Assembly: GCF_937863835.1 (NCBI RefSeq)
Contig: NZ_CALMHT010000050.1
Location: 1 to 42,037 of the forward strand
Length of the DNA stretch: 42,037 nt
Source: an uncultured Prevotella sp.
Lineage (GTDB): Bacteria > Bacteroidota > Bacteroidia > Bacteroidales > Bacteroidaceae
Reading direction: 5' to 3'
Made by a program: the position numbers and the translations under genes. Positions 1 to 8,263 of the stretch are shown in pieces (within the stretch, counting starts at the first letter, position 1; each line of letters starts with the position of its first letter). The notes under the pieces were generated by a model, which was given only the letters and a program-made list of their open reading frames with translations, was not told the DNA's origin and did no database searches.

Positions 1-106
1 GTTCTTTGAGTTCTATGCAAATGTACAAAAAAATATCGAGATATGCAATGTAATTACCTGAAATACAACTATTTAATTTTTAGAACTCCCCTATATTATT
101 TAGGCG

Positions 107-138
107 CAAATATAAGCATTTTTTTATTTAAATCACAA
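107..138 (-). promoter_or_regulatory. Leftward promoter for a gene beyond the left edge
   Basis: Read on the minus strand there is a -7 element TATATTTG (107-114) and a TTTG -33 element (135-138) separated by 20 bp, which fits the Bacteroidota primary sigma consensus. It overlaps the 3' end of the acetyltransferase gene and points out of the window. Bases 1-100 contain no leftward ATG, so the transcript would have a leader of at least 100 nt before its first ATG. Confidence 0.55.
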
Positions 139-729
139 ATTTTCAGCAAAAAAAGAATCGTATTGTAAATGTTTCATTTCATGTCCGCCCCATTTCGTGT
201 CATTTATATACTTAAAACCTAGTTGTGTGTATAGTTTTTCAGCACCAGGATTACCTTTGTCCACAAGCAATCCCACTTTGTCGATATTCATCTGTCCGGC
301 TCTTCTGATGCCTGCTTTGAGCAGCATCGTGGCAATGCCTTTATTTCTATATTGCTTGTTGACAGCCAATGAATCCAGATATAGTTCCCCGGCAGCAGTT
401 TCATCGTCAATATCAGAAAAATCTTTTTCCAGGAACAATTTGGCCTCATGGATAAATGCCCGCCTTAGTGGATGTAATAAGGCTCCATCATAACATATTA
501 ATATGCCTACCGTCTTATGGTCGTCTTTTGCCACTATCGTATTGCGATAACTGTATTGTGATTCGTCCATCATCACCAGCTGCGTCATCATTTCGTGAAA
601 ATCATCCAGACTGTGATTCGCTCCTGCAAAGTATTTGCAACAATCATAGTTCATGGCCTGCATGATTAGATCTGCAATGATTTTAGCATCATCATCATGG
701 ATGCCATTTAAGTCGGAAATAGTTATCAT
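133..729 (-). CDS. GNAT family N-acetyltransferase
   Basis: This 198-residue protein is a probable acetyl-CoA-dependent N-acetyltransferase of unknown substrate. The core motif is visible at about residues 116-150: LYLDSLAVNKQYRNKGIA, where the Q/RxxGxA segment (RNKGIA) is the pyrophosphate-binding loop. A second conserved block, NPGAEKLYTQLGFK, is typical of motif B near the C-terminus. No signal peptide or membrane segment is seen, so it should be cytosolic. It is the last gene of a leftward group, 14 bp downstream of the histidine kinase gene, and is probably co-transcribed with the two-component system. Whether it modifies a small molecule or a protein cannot be told from sequence. Confidence 0.85.
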   Translation of the reverse strand: MITISDLNGIHDDDAKIIADLIMQAMNYDCCKYFAGANHSLDDFHEMMTQLVMMDESQYSYRNTIVAKDDHKTVGILICYDGALLHPLRRAFIHEAKLFLEKDFSDIDDETAAGELYLDSLAVNKQYRNKGIATMLLKAGIRRAGQMNIDKVGLLVDKGNPGAEKLYTQLGFKYINDTKWGGHEMKHLQYDSFFAENL

Positions 730-743
730 GTATTTTTTGTCTT

Positions 744-2153
744 CTATTCTTTAATGGAAAAGTTAAATTTTAGTCCGCCGCCTTCGTTGTATGCCGCAGT
801 GATATATCCTTTGTGCAGCATGACGGCATTTTTTACAATTGCGAGTCCCAATCCGGTTCCGCCTACTTTGCGACTGCGCCCTTTGTCCACTCTGTAAAAC
901 CTTTCAAAAAGACGATTCAGATGTTCTTTGCCAACACCCACGCCGTTATCACTGAATGTGAAATTCCAGTAGTCTTCATTGGCTTTTGCCGTAACGGTTA
1001 TCGTGGTGTCGTCGCCAGCGTATGCAATGGCGTTGTCTGTGAGGTTTCGGAAAATACTGTAAAGCAGTGACTGGTTGCCGCTGACCTTGATATCAGCGGG
1101 CAGATTGTCGATAAATGTCATACCGCGTTTGTGCATCTCTATGGCAGTATCACTCTTGACCGTATCGACGATCTTGTTGATGTCTACCATTTCAAAGTCA
1201 ATCATCTGCGGGGCATCATCAAGACGGTTGAGCGTGGATATATCCCGAAGCAGACTGCTGAGGCGTTTGCTCTGAGCATAACAGCGTTCGAGAAACTGTT
1301 GTTTCATTTCCGGTGTTATCTTAGGATTTTCCAGTATCGTTTCAAGATACCCCTCTATACTGGCTACCGGGGTTTTGAGTTCGTGGGCAACATTCTGGGT
1401 GAGTTGCCGTTTCAATATATTCTGTTCTTCCTTCGTATCCTGCAGACGCTTGTATATCTTGATGATACGTTCGGCTATCTCTCCCAGTTCGTCTGCGGGA
1501 AATTCCACAAGATCTTCCGTGTCGAGAGATTCGTTGTGGTCGGCTCTGCTAGCGAAGAGACGGAGCTTGGTGATGTTCTTTCCCAGGCGTTGTATGAATC
1601 TGTATAAGATGAGCGTCAGGAACAGTACGGCCACCAAAGCGAACCAAATGTAATGCTGGTCGGCCTGAAGGGACTTAGACAGATCATTATTATAAGGCAG
1701 GGCGGAACGAATGATGAATCCGTCGCGCGGGAAATACGTTGCGGAATAGAAAAAATCGCCTTTGAGGGTATGACTGATACGGTTGATGTCATATCCCGTC
1801 CCATACCTGAGAGCTTCTTGAATCTCCTGTCTGTTCTTGTGGTTGCGGATGTTGGCGTAATCTTTGCGTAAGTTGTCGTAGAACACACGTCCCGACTTGT
1901 CTATCAATGTGACGCGCAGTTCGGGAAGGTGGTGCTTGTGTACATATTCGTCGAGTGCCTTTTCATCATGATGCCCGATATATTGCAGCGACTCCTCCAT
2001 CCTTGTGTTGTAGTCCTGCAACTTCATGTTCAGTGTATCTATCTTGAATTCTTTTTCGCGAGTCTGCTGGAAGACGATAAACAGCACGGCGAACAAGAGG
2101 AACAGTGACAGTACTGATATATATAAGCGGTGACCTACTGATATTCGTTTCAT
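744..2153 (-). CDS. Sensor histidine kinase, PhoR-like
   Basis: This is a 469-residue inner-membrane sensor kinase. A first transmembrane segment lies near residues 10-28 and a second near 168-186, framing a periplasmic sensor region of about 140 residues. A linker/HAMP-like region follows, then the HisKA dimerisation domain with phospho-acceptor His257 (VAHELKTPVASIEGYL). The HATPase domain has an N box (DNAIAYA), G1 box (FSDNGVGVG) and G2 box (GGTGLGLAIV). It lies 6 bp downstream of its cognate response regulator gene. The arrangement and kinase type resemble the PhoR/VicK group. The ligand is unknown, because nothing in the sensor region identifies phosphate or another signal. Confidence 0.93.
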   Translation of the reverse strand: MKRISVGHRLYISVLSLFLLFAVLFIVFQQTREKEFKIDTLNMKLQDYNTRMEESLQYIGHHDEKALDEYVHKHHLPELRVTLIDKSGRVFYDNLRKDYANIRNHKNRQEIQEALRYGTGYDINRISHTLKGDFFYSATYFPRDGFIIRSALPYNNDLSKSLQADQHYIWFALVAVLFLTLILYRFIQRLGKNITKLRLFASRADHNESLDTEDLVEFPADELGEIAERIIKIYKRLQDTKEEQNILKRQLTQNVAHELKTPVASIEGYLETILENPKITPEMKQQFLERCYAQSKRLSSLLRDISTLNRLDDAPQMIDFEMVDINKIVDTVKSDTAIEMHKRGMTFIDNLPADIKVSGNQSLLYSIFRNLTDNAIAYAGDDTTITVTAKANEDYWNFTFSDNGVGVGKEHLNRLFERFYRVDKGRSRKVGGTGLGLAIVKNAVMLHKGYITAAYNEGGGLKFNFSIKE

Positions 2154-2159
2154 AGGCTG

Positions 2160-2852
2160 TCAGGCATCAAAGTAGTAACCGAACCCTAATCTTGTAACGA
2201 TGCATTTGGAATAAGGTCCCACTTTCTTCCGCAGACGTGTAATGTTGACATCTACGGTCCGGTCGAGAACCAGTACATCGTCGGGCCAGATGCGGTCTAT
2301 CAGTTCCTGACGTGAGAACACCCGTCCTTTTTCATCAAGCAAGGTATGCATGATTTCAAATTCGGTCTTGGTCACAGGAACATCATGACCGTCAATGGAA
2401 AGTGTCTTGTTGTCGAGATTGAGAATCAATCCCTGATATTTGATCAGGTTGTGTTCTTCTTCACTGCTCTGTTCACCCGAACGTCTCAATACCGCCCTTA
2501 TTCTGACGAGTACTTCACGTATCGAGAAAGGCTTGGATATATAGTCGTCGGCACCAAGATTGAATCCAGTCACCGTATCGTTTTCTGTATCGCGGGCTGT
2601 AAGGAATATGATGGGGATATTCTTCGTGTCACTATCCTGTTTCAGTTTACGTGCCATGGCGAATCCGGATATTTCCCCCATCATGACATCAAGCAACAAT
2701 AAATCATAAGATGTAATATCTAAATTCAGCGCTTCTTCTGCAGAATAAGCCGTATCTACGGTATAACCTTCCGTTTCGAGGTTAAACTTAAGTATTTCAC
2801 ACAAATCCTGTTCGTCATCTACGACAAGTATCCGATGTCTATTCTCAACCAT
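2160..2852 (-). CDS. OmpR/PhoB-family response regulator
   Basis: This 230-residue two-component response regulator acts as a DNA-binding transcription factor. The receiver domain (about 5-122) has the acidic pair D12/D13, phospho-acceptor D55 in LLLLDVMM, T85 in FLTARD and K107 in KPFS. The C-terminal winged helix (about 135-228) contains the typical RTVDVNITRLRKKVG recognition helix. It is the first gene of the operon RR-kinase-acetyltransferase and diverges from the DUF5020 gene. The shared intergenic region carries two TTACAT copies spaced 11 bp apart, the spacing used by PhoB-type regulators, so autoregulation or control of the DUF5020 gene is plausible but inferred. Confidence 0.94.
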   Translation of the reverse strand: MVENRHRILVVDDEQDLCEILKFNLETEGYTVDTAYSAEEALNLDITSYDLLLLDVMMGEISGFAMARKLKQDSDTKNIPIIFLTARDTENDTVTGFNLGADDYISKPFSIREVLVRIRAVLRRSGEQSSEEEHNLIKYQGLILNLDNKTLSIDGHDVPVTKTEFEIMHTLLDEKGRVFSRQELIDRIWPDDVLVLDRTVDVNITRLRKKVGPYSKCIVTRLGFGYYFDA

Positions 2853-2879
2853 AATAGTCTTTTTTTACTTTTATGGTGG

Positions 2880-2887
2880 CAAAGATA
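2880..2887 (-). promoter_or_regulatory. -7 element of the two-component operon
   Basis: The minus strand reads TATCTTTG, a match to TAnnTTTG, 28 bp upstream of the response regulator start codon. No clear TTTG is seen at the expected -33 distance. Confidence 0.55.
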
Positions 2888-2920
2888 ATGCTTAATCTTT
2901 AAACAAGTATCTCAAATATG

Positions 2921-2937
2921 TTACATTTTTATTACAT
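2921..2937. promoter_or_regulatory. Tandem TTACAT repeat, possible response-regulator site
   Basis: TTACAT occurs at 2921-2926 and again at 2932-2937, an 11-bp period. PhoB-family regulators bind direct repeats of this periodicity, and a PhoB-family gene starts 69 bp away. The pair lies between the divergent -7 elements, with its right edge 26 bp before the DUF5020 -7 element. Function is inferred; an AT-rich background makes chance occurrence possible. Confidence 0.35.
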
Positions 2938-2963
2938 GGCACGGAAGTATTAAATATTTTTAT

Positions 2964-2971
2964 TAACTTTG
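2964..2971 (+). promoter_or_regulatory. -7 element of the DUF5020 gene
   Basis: TAACTTTG matches TAnnTTTG, 28 bp upstream of the ATG at 3000. The -33 region lacks an obvious TTTG, which would suit a promoter needing an activator. Confidence 0.55.
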
Positions 2972-2999
2972 CCGAAAATTAACAATTAAACTAAATCTT

Positions 3000-3716
3000 A
3001 TGATCAAGAAATTATTCATTTCAGCATCTTTGTTGCTTGGTTTGGCAACAACTGTTTCCGCACAACTTAACATTCAGTTGCACCGTGATTTCGGCCGTCA
3101 CATGTATAGTGCGTTAAATGCCAATGGAGATCGCCCTTTATGGACGTCTACCGTAGAGGATTTTATCACTGACAAGTGGCATGGCTCTACTTATTTCTTT
3201 GTAGATATGGATTACAACAACAATGGTGTGGCTTCGGCTTATTGGGAAATATCTCATGAGTTTGCGGTAGGAAAGAAGGGCTTTGCCGCCCATATTGAGT
3301 ATAATGGTGGAAACGGAGTGGGATATTATGTCAATAACGCATATCTGCTTGGTGCCGCATACAATTATAATACACCTGATTACAATGCCGGCTTCTCTTT
3401 TCAGGCCATGTACAAGTATATTCAGAAAAATGATGAACCGAATAATTTCCAGTTTACTGCCGTATGGTATCTGAACTTTGCCAAAGGATTATTCCGTTTT
3501 GATGGTTTCGCCGATTTGTGGCGTGAAAAAAATGCGCACAGTAGGGCCATCTTTATCAGTGAACCTCAAATCTGGTTTAACCTGAACAAGGTGAAGGGCG
3601 TAGATAAGGATTTTAATCTTAGTTTCGGTTCCGAACTGGAGATATCCAAAGATTTCGCAGGCCGTGACGGATGGTATTTCATTCCTACAGCTGCTGTGAA
3701 ATGGACTTTTAAATAA
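3000..3716 (+). CDS. DUF5020 family outer-membrane-type protein
   Basis: This 238-residue protein has a Sec signal peptide (MIKKLFISASLLLGLATTVSA, cleavage near residue 21-22). The mature part is rich in aromatic residues with alternating polar and hydrophobic stretches, and it ends in a strand finishing in Phe-Lys (AAVKWTFK). These are signs of a small outer-membrane beta-barrel. The pattern WTSTVEDFITDKWHGSTYFFVDMDY is recognised as DUF5020, a Bacteroidota family with distant similarity to Tsx-type nucleoside channels. Its substrate is unknown. It is transcribed divergently from the two-component operon and may be a target of it. A strong hairpin region follows the stop codon. Confidence 0.8.
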   Translation: MIKKLFISASLLLGLATTVSAQLNIQLHRDFGRHMYSALNANGDRPLWTSTVEDFITDKWHGSTYFFVDMDYNNNGVASAYWEISHEFAVGKKGFAAHIEYNGGNGVGYYVNNAYLLGAAYNYNTPDYNAGFSFQAMYKYIQKNDEPNNFQFTAVWYLNFAKGLFRFDGFADLWREKNAHSRAIFISEPQIWFNLNKVKGVDKDFNLSFGSELEISKDFAGRDGWYFIPTAAVKWTFK

Positions 3717-3742
3717 GCGATAAGGCCCGAAACATATTGAAC

Positions 3743-3796
3743 AGTGCGGAAAAAAATAACTCAGTGGGATGTCTTTTTCCGCACTGAGTTATTTTT
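3743..3796. terminator. Overlapping hairpins between convergent DUF5020 gene and cysK
   Basis: Two perfect stems share arms and exclude each other. Stem 1 pairs AGTGCGGAAAAA (3743-3754) with TTTTTCCGCACT (3774-3785). Stem 2 pairs AAAAATAACTCAGTG (3752-3766) with its 15-nt complement at 3782-3796. On the minus strand stem 2 is followed by a T run, as expected for the end of the metY-cysK transcript. On the plus strand its 3' arm ends in T5. It most simply acts as a bidirectional terminator. Confidence 0.75.
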
Positions 3797-3852
3797 ATAC
3801 ACCGCCGTCATGATAATCAATGAATCATCCGACAGATAAATCATTCCGCCTC

Positions 3853-4800
3853 TTACAATGGGTATTCGTCGAATGCATAGAGCACGGTAGACAGATAACG
3901 TTCACCTGTATCAGGAAGTAACGCTACGATGTTCTTTCCGGCATTTTCAGGACGTTTGGCAACCTCGGCTGCAGCGAAAGCGGCGGCACCCGATGAAATA
4001 CCTACGAGCAGTCCTTCTATCTGTGCCAATTCGCGACCTGTACGGATGGCATCATCGTTCTCTACCTTATATACCTCGTCTATGACGTTGGCATCATAAG
4101 TCTTTGGTATGAAACCGGCACCGATACCCTGTATCTTGTGAGGACCACTCTTACCACCACTCAGTACTGGAGAAGCAGCCGGTTCGACAGCGATAATCTG
4201 AACAGCGGGATTATTCTCTTTCAGACGTTTGCCGATACCGGAAATCGTACCGCCTGTACCTACACCTGCTATGAAGATGTCAACCTTACCGTCTGTCTGA
4301 TTCCAGATTTCTTCGCCGGTTGTTTCATAGTGGCGCTGAGGATTGGCTGGATTCTCAAACTGTTGCAGTATGACAGCTCCCGGAATAGAGTCTCTGAGTT
4401 CCTCTGCCGCCTTGATGGCACCCGGCATACCCTCGCTGCCCTTAGTCAGACGAACTTCAGCGCCATAAGCCTTAACCAGGTTCCTGCGTTCTATACTCAT
4501 GGTCTCTGGCATCGTAAGAATCAGTTTATAACCTTTGACGGCTGATACAAGTGCCAGTCCTACACCGGTATTGCCACTGGTAGGTTCTATAATAGTAGCT
4601 CCAGGTTTCAGGATACCTTTCTTTTCGGCATCTTCGATCATAGCCAGAGCGATACGGTCTTTTACACTTCCGCCCGGATTAAAGAATTCCACCTTTGCGA
4701 TAATCGGAGTCTTCAAATCCTTTGCTGCAGAAAATTTGTTCAGTTCCAATAAAGGAGTGTTGCCGATCAGTTCGGTCAACTGTTTTGCAATCTTTGCCAT
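3853..4800 (-). CDS. cysK: Cysteine synthase A (O-acetylserine sulfhydrylase)
   Basis: This 315-residue PLP enzyme makes L-cysteine from O-acetylserine and sulfide in the cytosol. The lysine that binds PLP is K47 in [10 protein letters not shown]. The substrate loop [10 protein letters not shown] and the phosphate-binding [12 protein letters not shown] are intact, as is the C-terminal [15 protein letters not shown] block. Its length is normal for the family. It lies 41 bp downstream of metY on the same strand, so the two form a sulfide-assimilation operon. The transcript probably ends in the hairpins at 3743-3796. Confidence 0.97.
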   Translation of the reverse strand: MAKIAKQLTELIGNTPLLELNKFSAAKDLKTPIIAKVEFFNPGGSVKDRIALAMIEDAEKKGILKPGATIIEPTSGNTGVGLALVSAVKGYKLILTMPETMSIERRNLVKAYGAEVRLTKGSEGMPGAIKAAEELRDSIPGAVILQQFENPANPQRHYETTGEEIWNQTDGKVDIFIAGVGTGGTISGIGKRLKENNPAVQIIAVEPAASPVLSGGKSGPHKIQGIGAGFIPKTYDANVIDEVYKVENDDAIRTGRELAQIEGLLVGISSGAAAFAAAEVAKRPENAGKNIVALLPDTGERYLSTVLYAFDEYPL

Positions 4801-4841
4801 AATATTTAATTTTAAATTGTTATTATTCTGTTGTTCTTTTT

Positions 4842-6134
4842 TTATTTTACTGCATCGAAAGCCTGTTGCAGGTCGTCAATGATATCATCTATATGTTCTG
4901 TTCCTATACTCAGACGGATTGTGTTCGCATAGATTCCCTGTTGTTTCAGTTCCTCCGGACTCAACTGACTGTGTGTGGTCGTGGCAGGATGAATGACGAG
5001 ACTCTTCACGTCGGCTACGTTTGCCAACAGAGAGAAAATCTCAAGATGGTCGATAAATTGCCATGCCTCTTTCTCACCACCCTTTATCTCGAATGTGAAG
5101 ATAGATCCACCCCCATTGGGGAACAGTTTCTCATACAGCGCATGGTCAGGATGACTGGGAAGGGAAGGATGGTTCACCTTTTCTACCTTAGGATTGTTGG
5201 CAAGAAACTCTACCACCTTTTTGGTGTTGTAAGCATGGCGTTCTACACGCAGACTGAGTGTCTCCAGTCCCTGTAACAATACCCATGCATTGAAAGGAGA
5301 AATAGTGGCACCTGTATCACGTAGCACCACCGCACGTATACGTGTTACGAAAGCGGCAGCTCCGGCTACATCGGCAAATACGGCACCGTGATAACTGGGA
5401 TCCGGTTTTGCCAGAGAAGGATATTTGTCGGCATTGGCTTTCCAGTCGAATTTGCCGCCGTCTACGATTACACCACCAAGACTGCTTCCGTGTCCTCCGA
5501 TGAATTTGGTAGCTGAATGTACCACTATGTCAGCTCCATGTTCGATAGGACGTATCAGGTAAGGTGTGCCGAACGTATTATCCACAATAACTACTGTGTT
5601 GTGTTTGTGGGCGATAGCCGAAATCCTGTCAATATCCGTTACACTCGCGTTTGGATTGCCGAACGTCTCAATGATGATAGCCTTCGTGTTGGGTTTGAAT
5701 GCAGCTTCGATACCGTCGAAATCGGATGGGTCGATAATGGTTGTCTCTACGCCCTGAGTGCTCAGCGTATGTTCGAGCAGATTGAATGTACCGCCGTATA
5801 GATTGTTGGCTGCTATGATATGGTCACCGTTGCGTGCGATATTCTGCAGGGAGTAAGTGATGGCTGCTGCACCGCTAGCTACTGCCAGACCTGCCACTCC
5901 ACCTTCGAGTGCTGCTACGCGGTCTTCGAACACCCCTTGGGTAGAGTTGGTAAGACGACCGTAGATATTACCTGGATCGCGCAGACCGAAGCGGTCGGCT
6001 GCATGTTGTGAATTACGGAAGACGTAAGATGTCGTCTGATAGATAGGCACCGCGCGTGAATCAGTTGCCGGGTCTGCCTGTTCTTGTCCTACATGAAGTT
6101 GTAGTGTCTCAAAATGAAATTTCTTGTTACTCAT
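4842..6134 (-). CDS. metY: O-acetylhomoserine sulfhydrylase
   Basis: This 430-residue Cys/Met-metabolism PLP enzyme is expected to use O-acetylhomoserine and sulfide (or methanethiol) to make homocysteine or methionine. The PLP lysine is K210 in [11 protein letters not shown]. The N-terminal [10 protein letters not shown] and the inserted stretch around residues 220-260 ([17 protein letters not shown]) are characteristic of the MetY branch rather than MetB/MetC. It is the first gene of the metY-cysK operon, with a -7 element about 70 bp upstream and a perfect inverted repeat further upstream. I find no SAM-type riboswitch in the leader. Confidence 0.95.
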   Translation of the reverse strand: MSNKKFHFETLQLHVGQEQADPATDSRAVPIYQTTSYVFRNSQHAADRFGLRDPGNIYGRLTNSTQGVFEDRVAALEGGVAGLAVASGAAAITYSLQNIARNGDHIIAANNLYGGTFNLLEHTLSTQGVETTIIDPSDFDGIEAAFKPNTKAIIIETFGNPNASVTDIDRISAIAHKHNTVVIVDNTFGTPYLIRPIEHGADIVVHSATKFIGGHGSSLGGVIVDGGKFDWKANADKYPSLAKPDPSYHGAVFADVAGAAAFVTRIRAVVLRDTGATISPFNAWVLLQGLETLSLRVERHAYNTKKVVEFLANNPKVEKVNHPSLPSHPDHALYEKLFPNGGGSIFTFEIKGGEKEAWQFIDHLEIFSLLANVADVKSLVIHPATTTHSQLSPEELKQQGIYANTIRLSIGTEHIDDIIDDLQQAFDAVK

Positions 6135-6202
6135 AATCTTTATTTTTTTTGTTGTTATTATCGTTTTATAATCACGTTGTCATTTGTTTCTTATTGACAA
6201 TG

Positions 6203-6210
6203 CAAAGGTA
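6203..6210 (-). promoter_or_regulatory. -7 element of metY-cysK
   Basis: The minus strand reads TACCTTTG followed by C, a good TAnnTTTG match 69 bp before the metY start codon. A CAAA (TTTG on the minus strand) at 6226-6229 is slightly too close to be a normal -33 element. Confidence 0.55.
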
Positions 6211-6255
6211 CGGTGATTTTGAGTGCAAAGAAATCGCACATTTGGGGCATTTGGC

Positions 6256-6273
6256 ATACCACAATCGTGGTAT
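6256..6273. promoter_or_regulatory. Perfect inverted repeat upstream of metY promoter
   Basis: ATACCAC-aatc-GTGGTAT is a perfect 7-bp inverted repeat with a 4-nt centre. It sits 45 bp upstream of the metY -7 element, in an activator-like position. It is not a terminator for the DUF4435 operon, because no T run follows it in that direction. It may be an operator for a dimeric regulator. Confidence 0.4.
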
Positions 6274-6319
6274 TTGACTGAAAAAAGGTCTTTTTCTTAG
6301 GTTTTCGGGGCTATTTTAC

Positions 6320-7339
6320 CTAGTCTTCTATCTGTTCTTGGTCTTTCCCATTCTCCAGATAGTTGGCGACATCCTGTTTCAGTCTGACAAACTGTGGTGA
6401 GTTGATATAACCGAAATTCTTTTTCAGCATAGCAGGAATATCTTCAATACTGTGCTCGTAACACGACAATTCGTTATGCATCTGTGTATTGTGTACTGCT
6501 TGGCGGTAAATCTGGTTTTCCCGTTCGCGTCTCAGATATTCGCATACATTACCGAGGATAGGTGCCACGATATTGTCGAAGATATGATGTCCCTGTATAT
6601 AAAGGTAGGTTGTGTCGGGGGTAATACCAAGTTGTCTGAGTTCCTGATCCATTTTGTCGTAACTATCTGTCAACGAAGGATAGTGGCGCCGCATCATTTC
6701 GGCACGGCGATATACTTTGTTACGCAGATTGTTAATGGACTTTTCGGGAGAACGCATATTGAATCCACCCAGTTCCACAACCTTACAGAAATCAGAAATG
6801 GTAAAATCCTTATAGAGTCCTCTTCTGTAAAGAAGAATACTCCATACAAAGAGAGGATAACAAGCCTCGGAATACTGTTGCATAAAGTCGACGAAGTCGA
6901 ACACGGAATGGTCGTTGAGTGTAACCATCACGCACACATCATGCAGGCTTTGGGCGTAGCACTGGTAGTTTTCTATCGCATAGACATAAGTATGGAATAC
7001 GTATGGACTGCTGAGAATCTTATCAGATGTCTGCGTTGCTCCCTGCATCAGATAATCGTAGTCGGCATCTACACAGGCTATCATATCCTCTCCCATACGG
7101 TCGCCGATAAAATTCATCAGTACCGACTTTTTCCCTTTAGTCAGATTGGAACGTGACGGCAGCATCACTTCGAAGTAACGTGTGTCGTTCTCAAAACTAC
7201 TCAGTACGGTACGCCAGAAGTAGACATCATCATAACTCTCTACATAAGCTATGATGCGGCGACGAGCGTTTTTGGGCTTCAGATTGTTGGCAGCCTCGAA
7301 GTAGCGCGAATTCAGATTGTCTCTAAGACGATGACTCAT
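6320..7339 (-). CDS. DUF4435 (TOPRIM-like) protein, AriB-like
   Basis: This 339-residue cytosolic protein has a DUF4435 fold at the N-terminus. The segment RRIIAYVESYDDVYFWR (about 27-43) matches the family's conserved VEGxDDxxFW motif, with acidic residues E34, D37 and D38. It is followed by the DxDxD segment D91-A-D93-Y-D95. These are the acidic positions of TOPRIM-like nucleases. The start used is the ATG at 7337-7339, 5 bp after the stop of the ATPase gene; a longer frame reaches back into that gene and is unlikely to be translated. DUF4435 proteins paired with an ABC-type ATPase form PARIS anti-phage systems (AriA/AriB), where AriB is the effector. A related housekeeping role is equally possible. 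Confidence 0.75.
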   Translation of the reverse strand: MSHRLRDNLNSRYFEAANNLKPKNARRRIIAYVESYDDVYFWRTVLSSFENDTRYFEVMLPSRSNLTKGKKSVLMNFIGDRMGEDMIACVDADYDYLMQGATQTSDKILSSPYVFHTYVYAIENYQCYAQSLHDVCVMVTLNDHSVFDFVDFMQQYSEACYPLFVWSILLYRRGLYKDFTISDFCKVVELGGFNMRSPEKSINNLRNKVYRRAEMMRRHYPSLTDSYDKMDQELRQLGITPDTTYLYIQGHHIFDNIVAPILGNVCEYLRRERENQIYRQAVHNTQMHNELSCYEHSIEDIPAMLKKNFGYINSPQFVRLKQDVANYLENGKDQEQIED

Positions 7340-7344
7340 GACGA

Positions 7345-8169
7345 TTAATCTTGGTCGGTAATATCTGATACTTCTGTCACCTTGTCTGCCCATCCGTTTA
7401 CGATTACGGCAGGTGAATGGGTAGTGAGGATGATCTGAACATTGGGATTGAGCTCGAGGATGATCTCGATAAGTCTTTCCTGCCATTCTATGTGCAGACT
7501 TACTTCCGGTTCATCCATAAAGAGAATATAATGCTGGTTATCCTCTACCAATACGGTGAGCAGTATGGCAAGCATCTGCTTCTCGCCACTCGACAGTTGA
7601 TAAGGTGTCAGTTCTTCTTCTGTCTGCAGGAACCGTATCTCGTTCTTCGTACGTATGAGCGTCTTCTTCGTACTGGCAAACAGTTCATCAATCAAATCCT
7701 GGAATTTCTTTTTTGGTTTTGATATTTCCTGCGCTTTTGTTGCTGCATCAGCACTGCAACTTTGCAGGGTGGAGATGATACGGTTACCTATATTTACCTG
7801 ATAATCAAGGAAACGCCTCTGCAGTTGATAGATTTGCCAATCCAGTTCGGTCTTGACACCGTCATCCTCAACCTTATTGATGATTTCAGCCGACATGAGC
7901 GGGCGGTCAAAACTTTTGATCACGTCATACCTTATCCATGTAGCTTCTTCGGGGAATACCGTGAGATGTACGCCCCGCAGTGCATGACTGGCAAACTCGC
8001 CACCTGGTGACAGTCCCCGTTCCACCTTGTTAAGAATGGTACTCTTGCCCTCACCGTTTATACCACTAAGCACATTCACCTTTTTGTCAAGGTCCCAGAC
8101 GATATGTTTTCGTCCGCTCCATAGAGAGTCTATCTCTATTCTCTTGATATAGTCAGCGTATTTCTGCAT
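7345..8169 (-). CDS. AAA/ABC-type ATPase partnered with DUF4435 protein
   Basis: This 274-residue ATPase is of the SMC/OLD-like ABC class. Walker A is GINGEGKST (36-44), the signature loop is LSSGEKQ (192-198), Walker B is ILFMDEP (215-221), and the switch histidine is in TTHSP (249-253). The insert between Walker A and the signature is only about 150 residues, so it lacks the long coiled coil of Rad50/SMC. It is shorter than the AriA ATPases I know of. It has its own -7 element, and the DUF4435 gene follows after 5 bp, so the two are an operon. The role is probably as the sensor or regulator of the DUF4435 partner. Confidence 0.8.
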   Translation of the reverse strand: MQKYADYIKRIEIDSLWSGRKHIVWDLDKKVNVLSGINGEGKSTILNKVERGLSPGGEFASHALRGVHLTVFPEEATWIRYDVIKSFDRPLMSAEIINKVEDDGVKTELDWQIYQLQRRFLDYQVNIGNRIISTLQSCSADAATKAQEISKPKKKFQDLIDELFASTKKTLIRTKNEIRFLQTEEELTPYQLSSGEKQMLAILLTVLVEDNQHYILFMDEPEVSLHIEWQERLIEIILELNPNVQIILTTHSPAVIVNGWADKVTEVSDITDQD

Positions 8170-8198
8170 AATATTTATATTTATCTATTATTTATTGG

Positions 8199-8206
8199 CA
8201 AAAATA
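8199..8206 (-). promoter_or_regulatory. -7 element of the ATPase/DUF4435 operon
   Basis: The minus strand reads TATTTTTG, matching TAnnTTTG, 30 bp upstream of the ATPase start codon. It is divergent from the EamA promoter, with only 21 bp between the two -7 elements. Confidence 0.5.
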
Positions 8207-8227
8207 TAAAATATTCTGAGAAAATAG

Positions 8228-8235
8228 TAACTTTG
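8228..8235 (+). promoter_or_regulatory. -7 element of the EamA transporter gene
   Basis: TAACTTTG followed by C is a strong TAnnTTTG match. Transcription would start near 8240, which rules out the GTG at 8240 as start codon and favours the ATG at 8264. Confidence 0.65.
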
Positions 8236-8263
8236 CACCGTGAAAATAGATAAAATAAGAAAA

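Noticed and set aside
6135..6319. SAM or other riboswitch ahead of metY
   Set aside because: Most of the region is upstream of the predicted transcription start, and no multi-stem conserved fold is visible in the roughly 60-nt leader.
6452..7156. 234-residue open frame on the plus strand
   Set aside because: It lies entirely antisense to the DUF4435 gene, which has clear family motifs; the composition is that of a reverse-complement shadow.
7340..7486. N-terminal extension of the DUF4435 protein by 49 residues
   Set aside because: It would overlap the 3' end of the ATPase gene by over 140 bp, and the extension has low-complexity Arg/His composition. The ATG at 7339 fits the 5-bp operon spacing.
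8240..8263. GTG start for the EamA transporter giving 8 more residues
   Set aside because: The -7 element at 8228-8235 puts the transcription start at about this GTG, leaving no leader.
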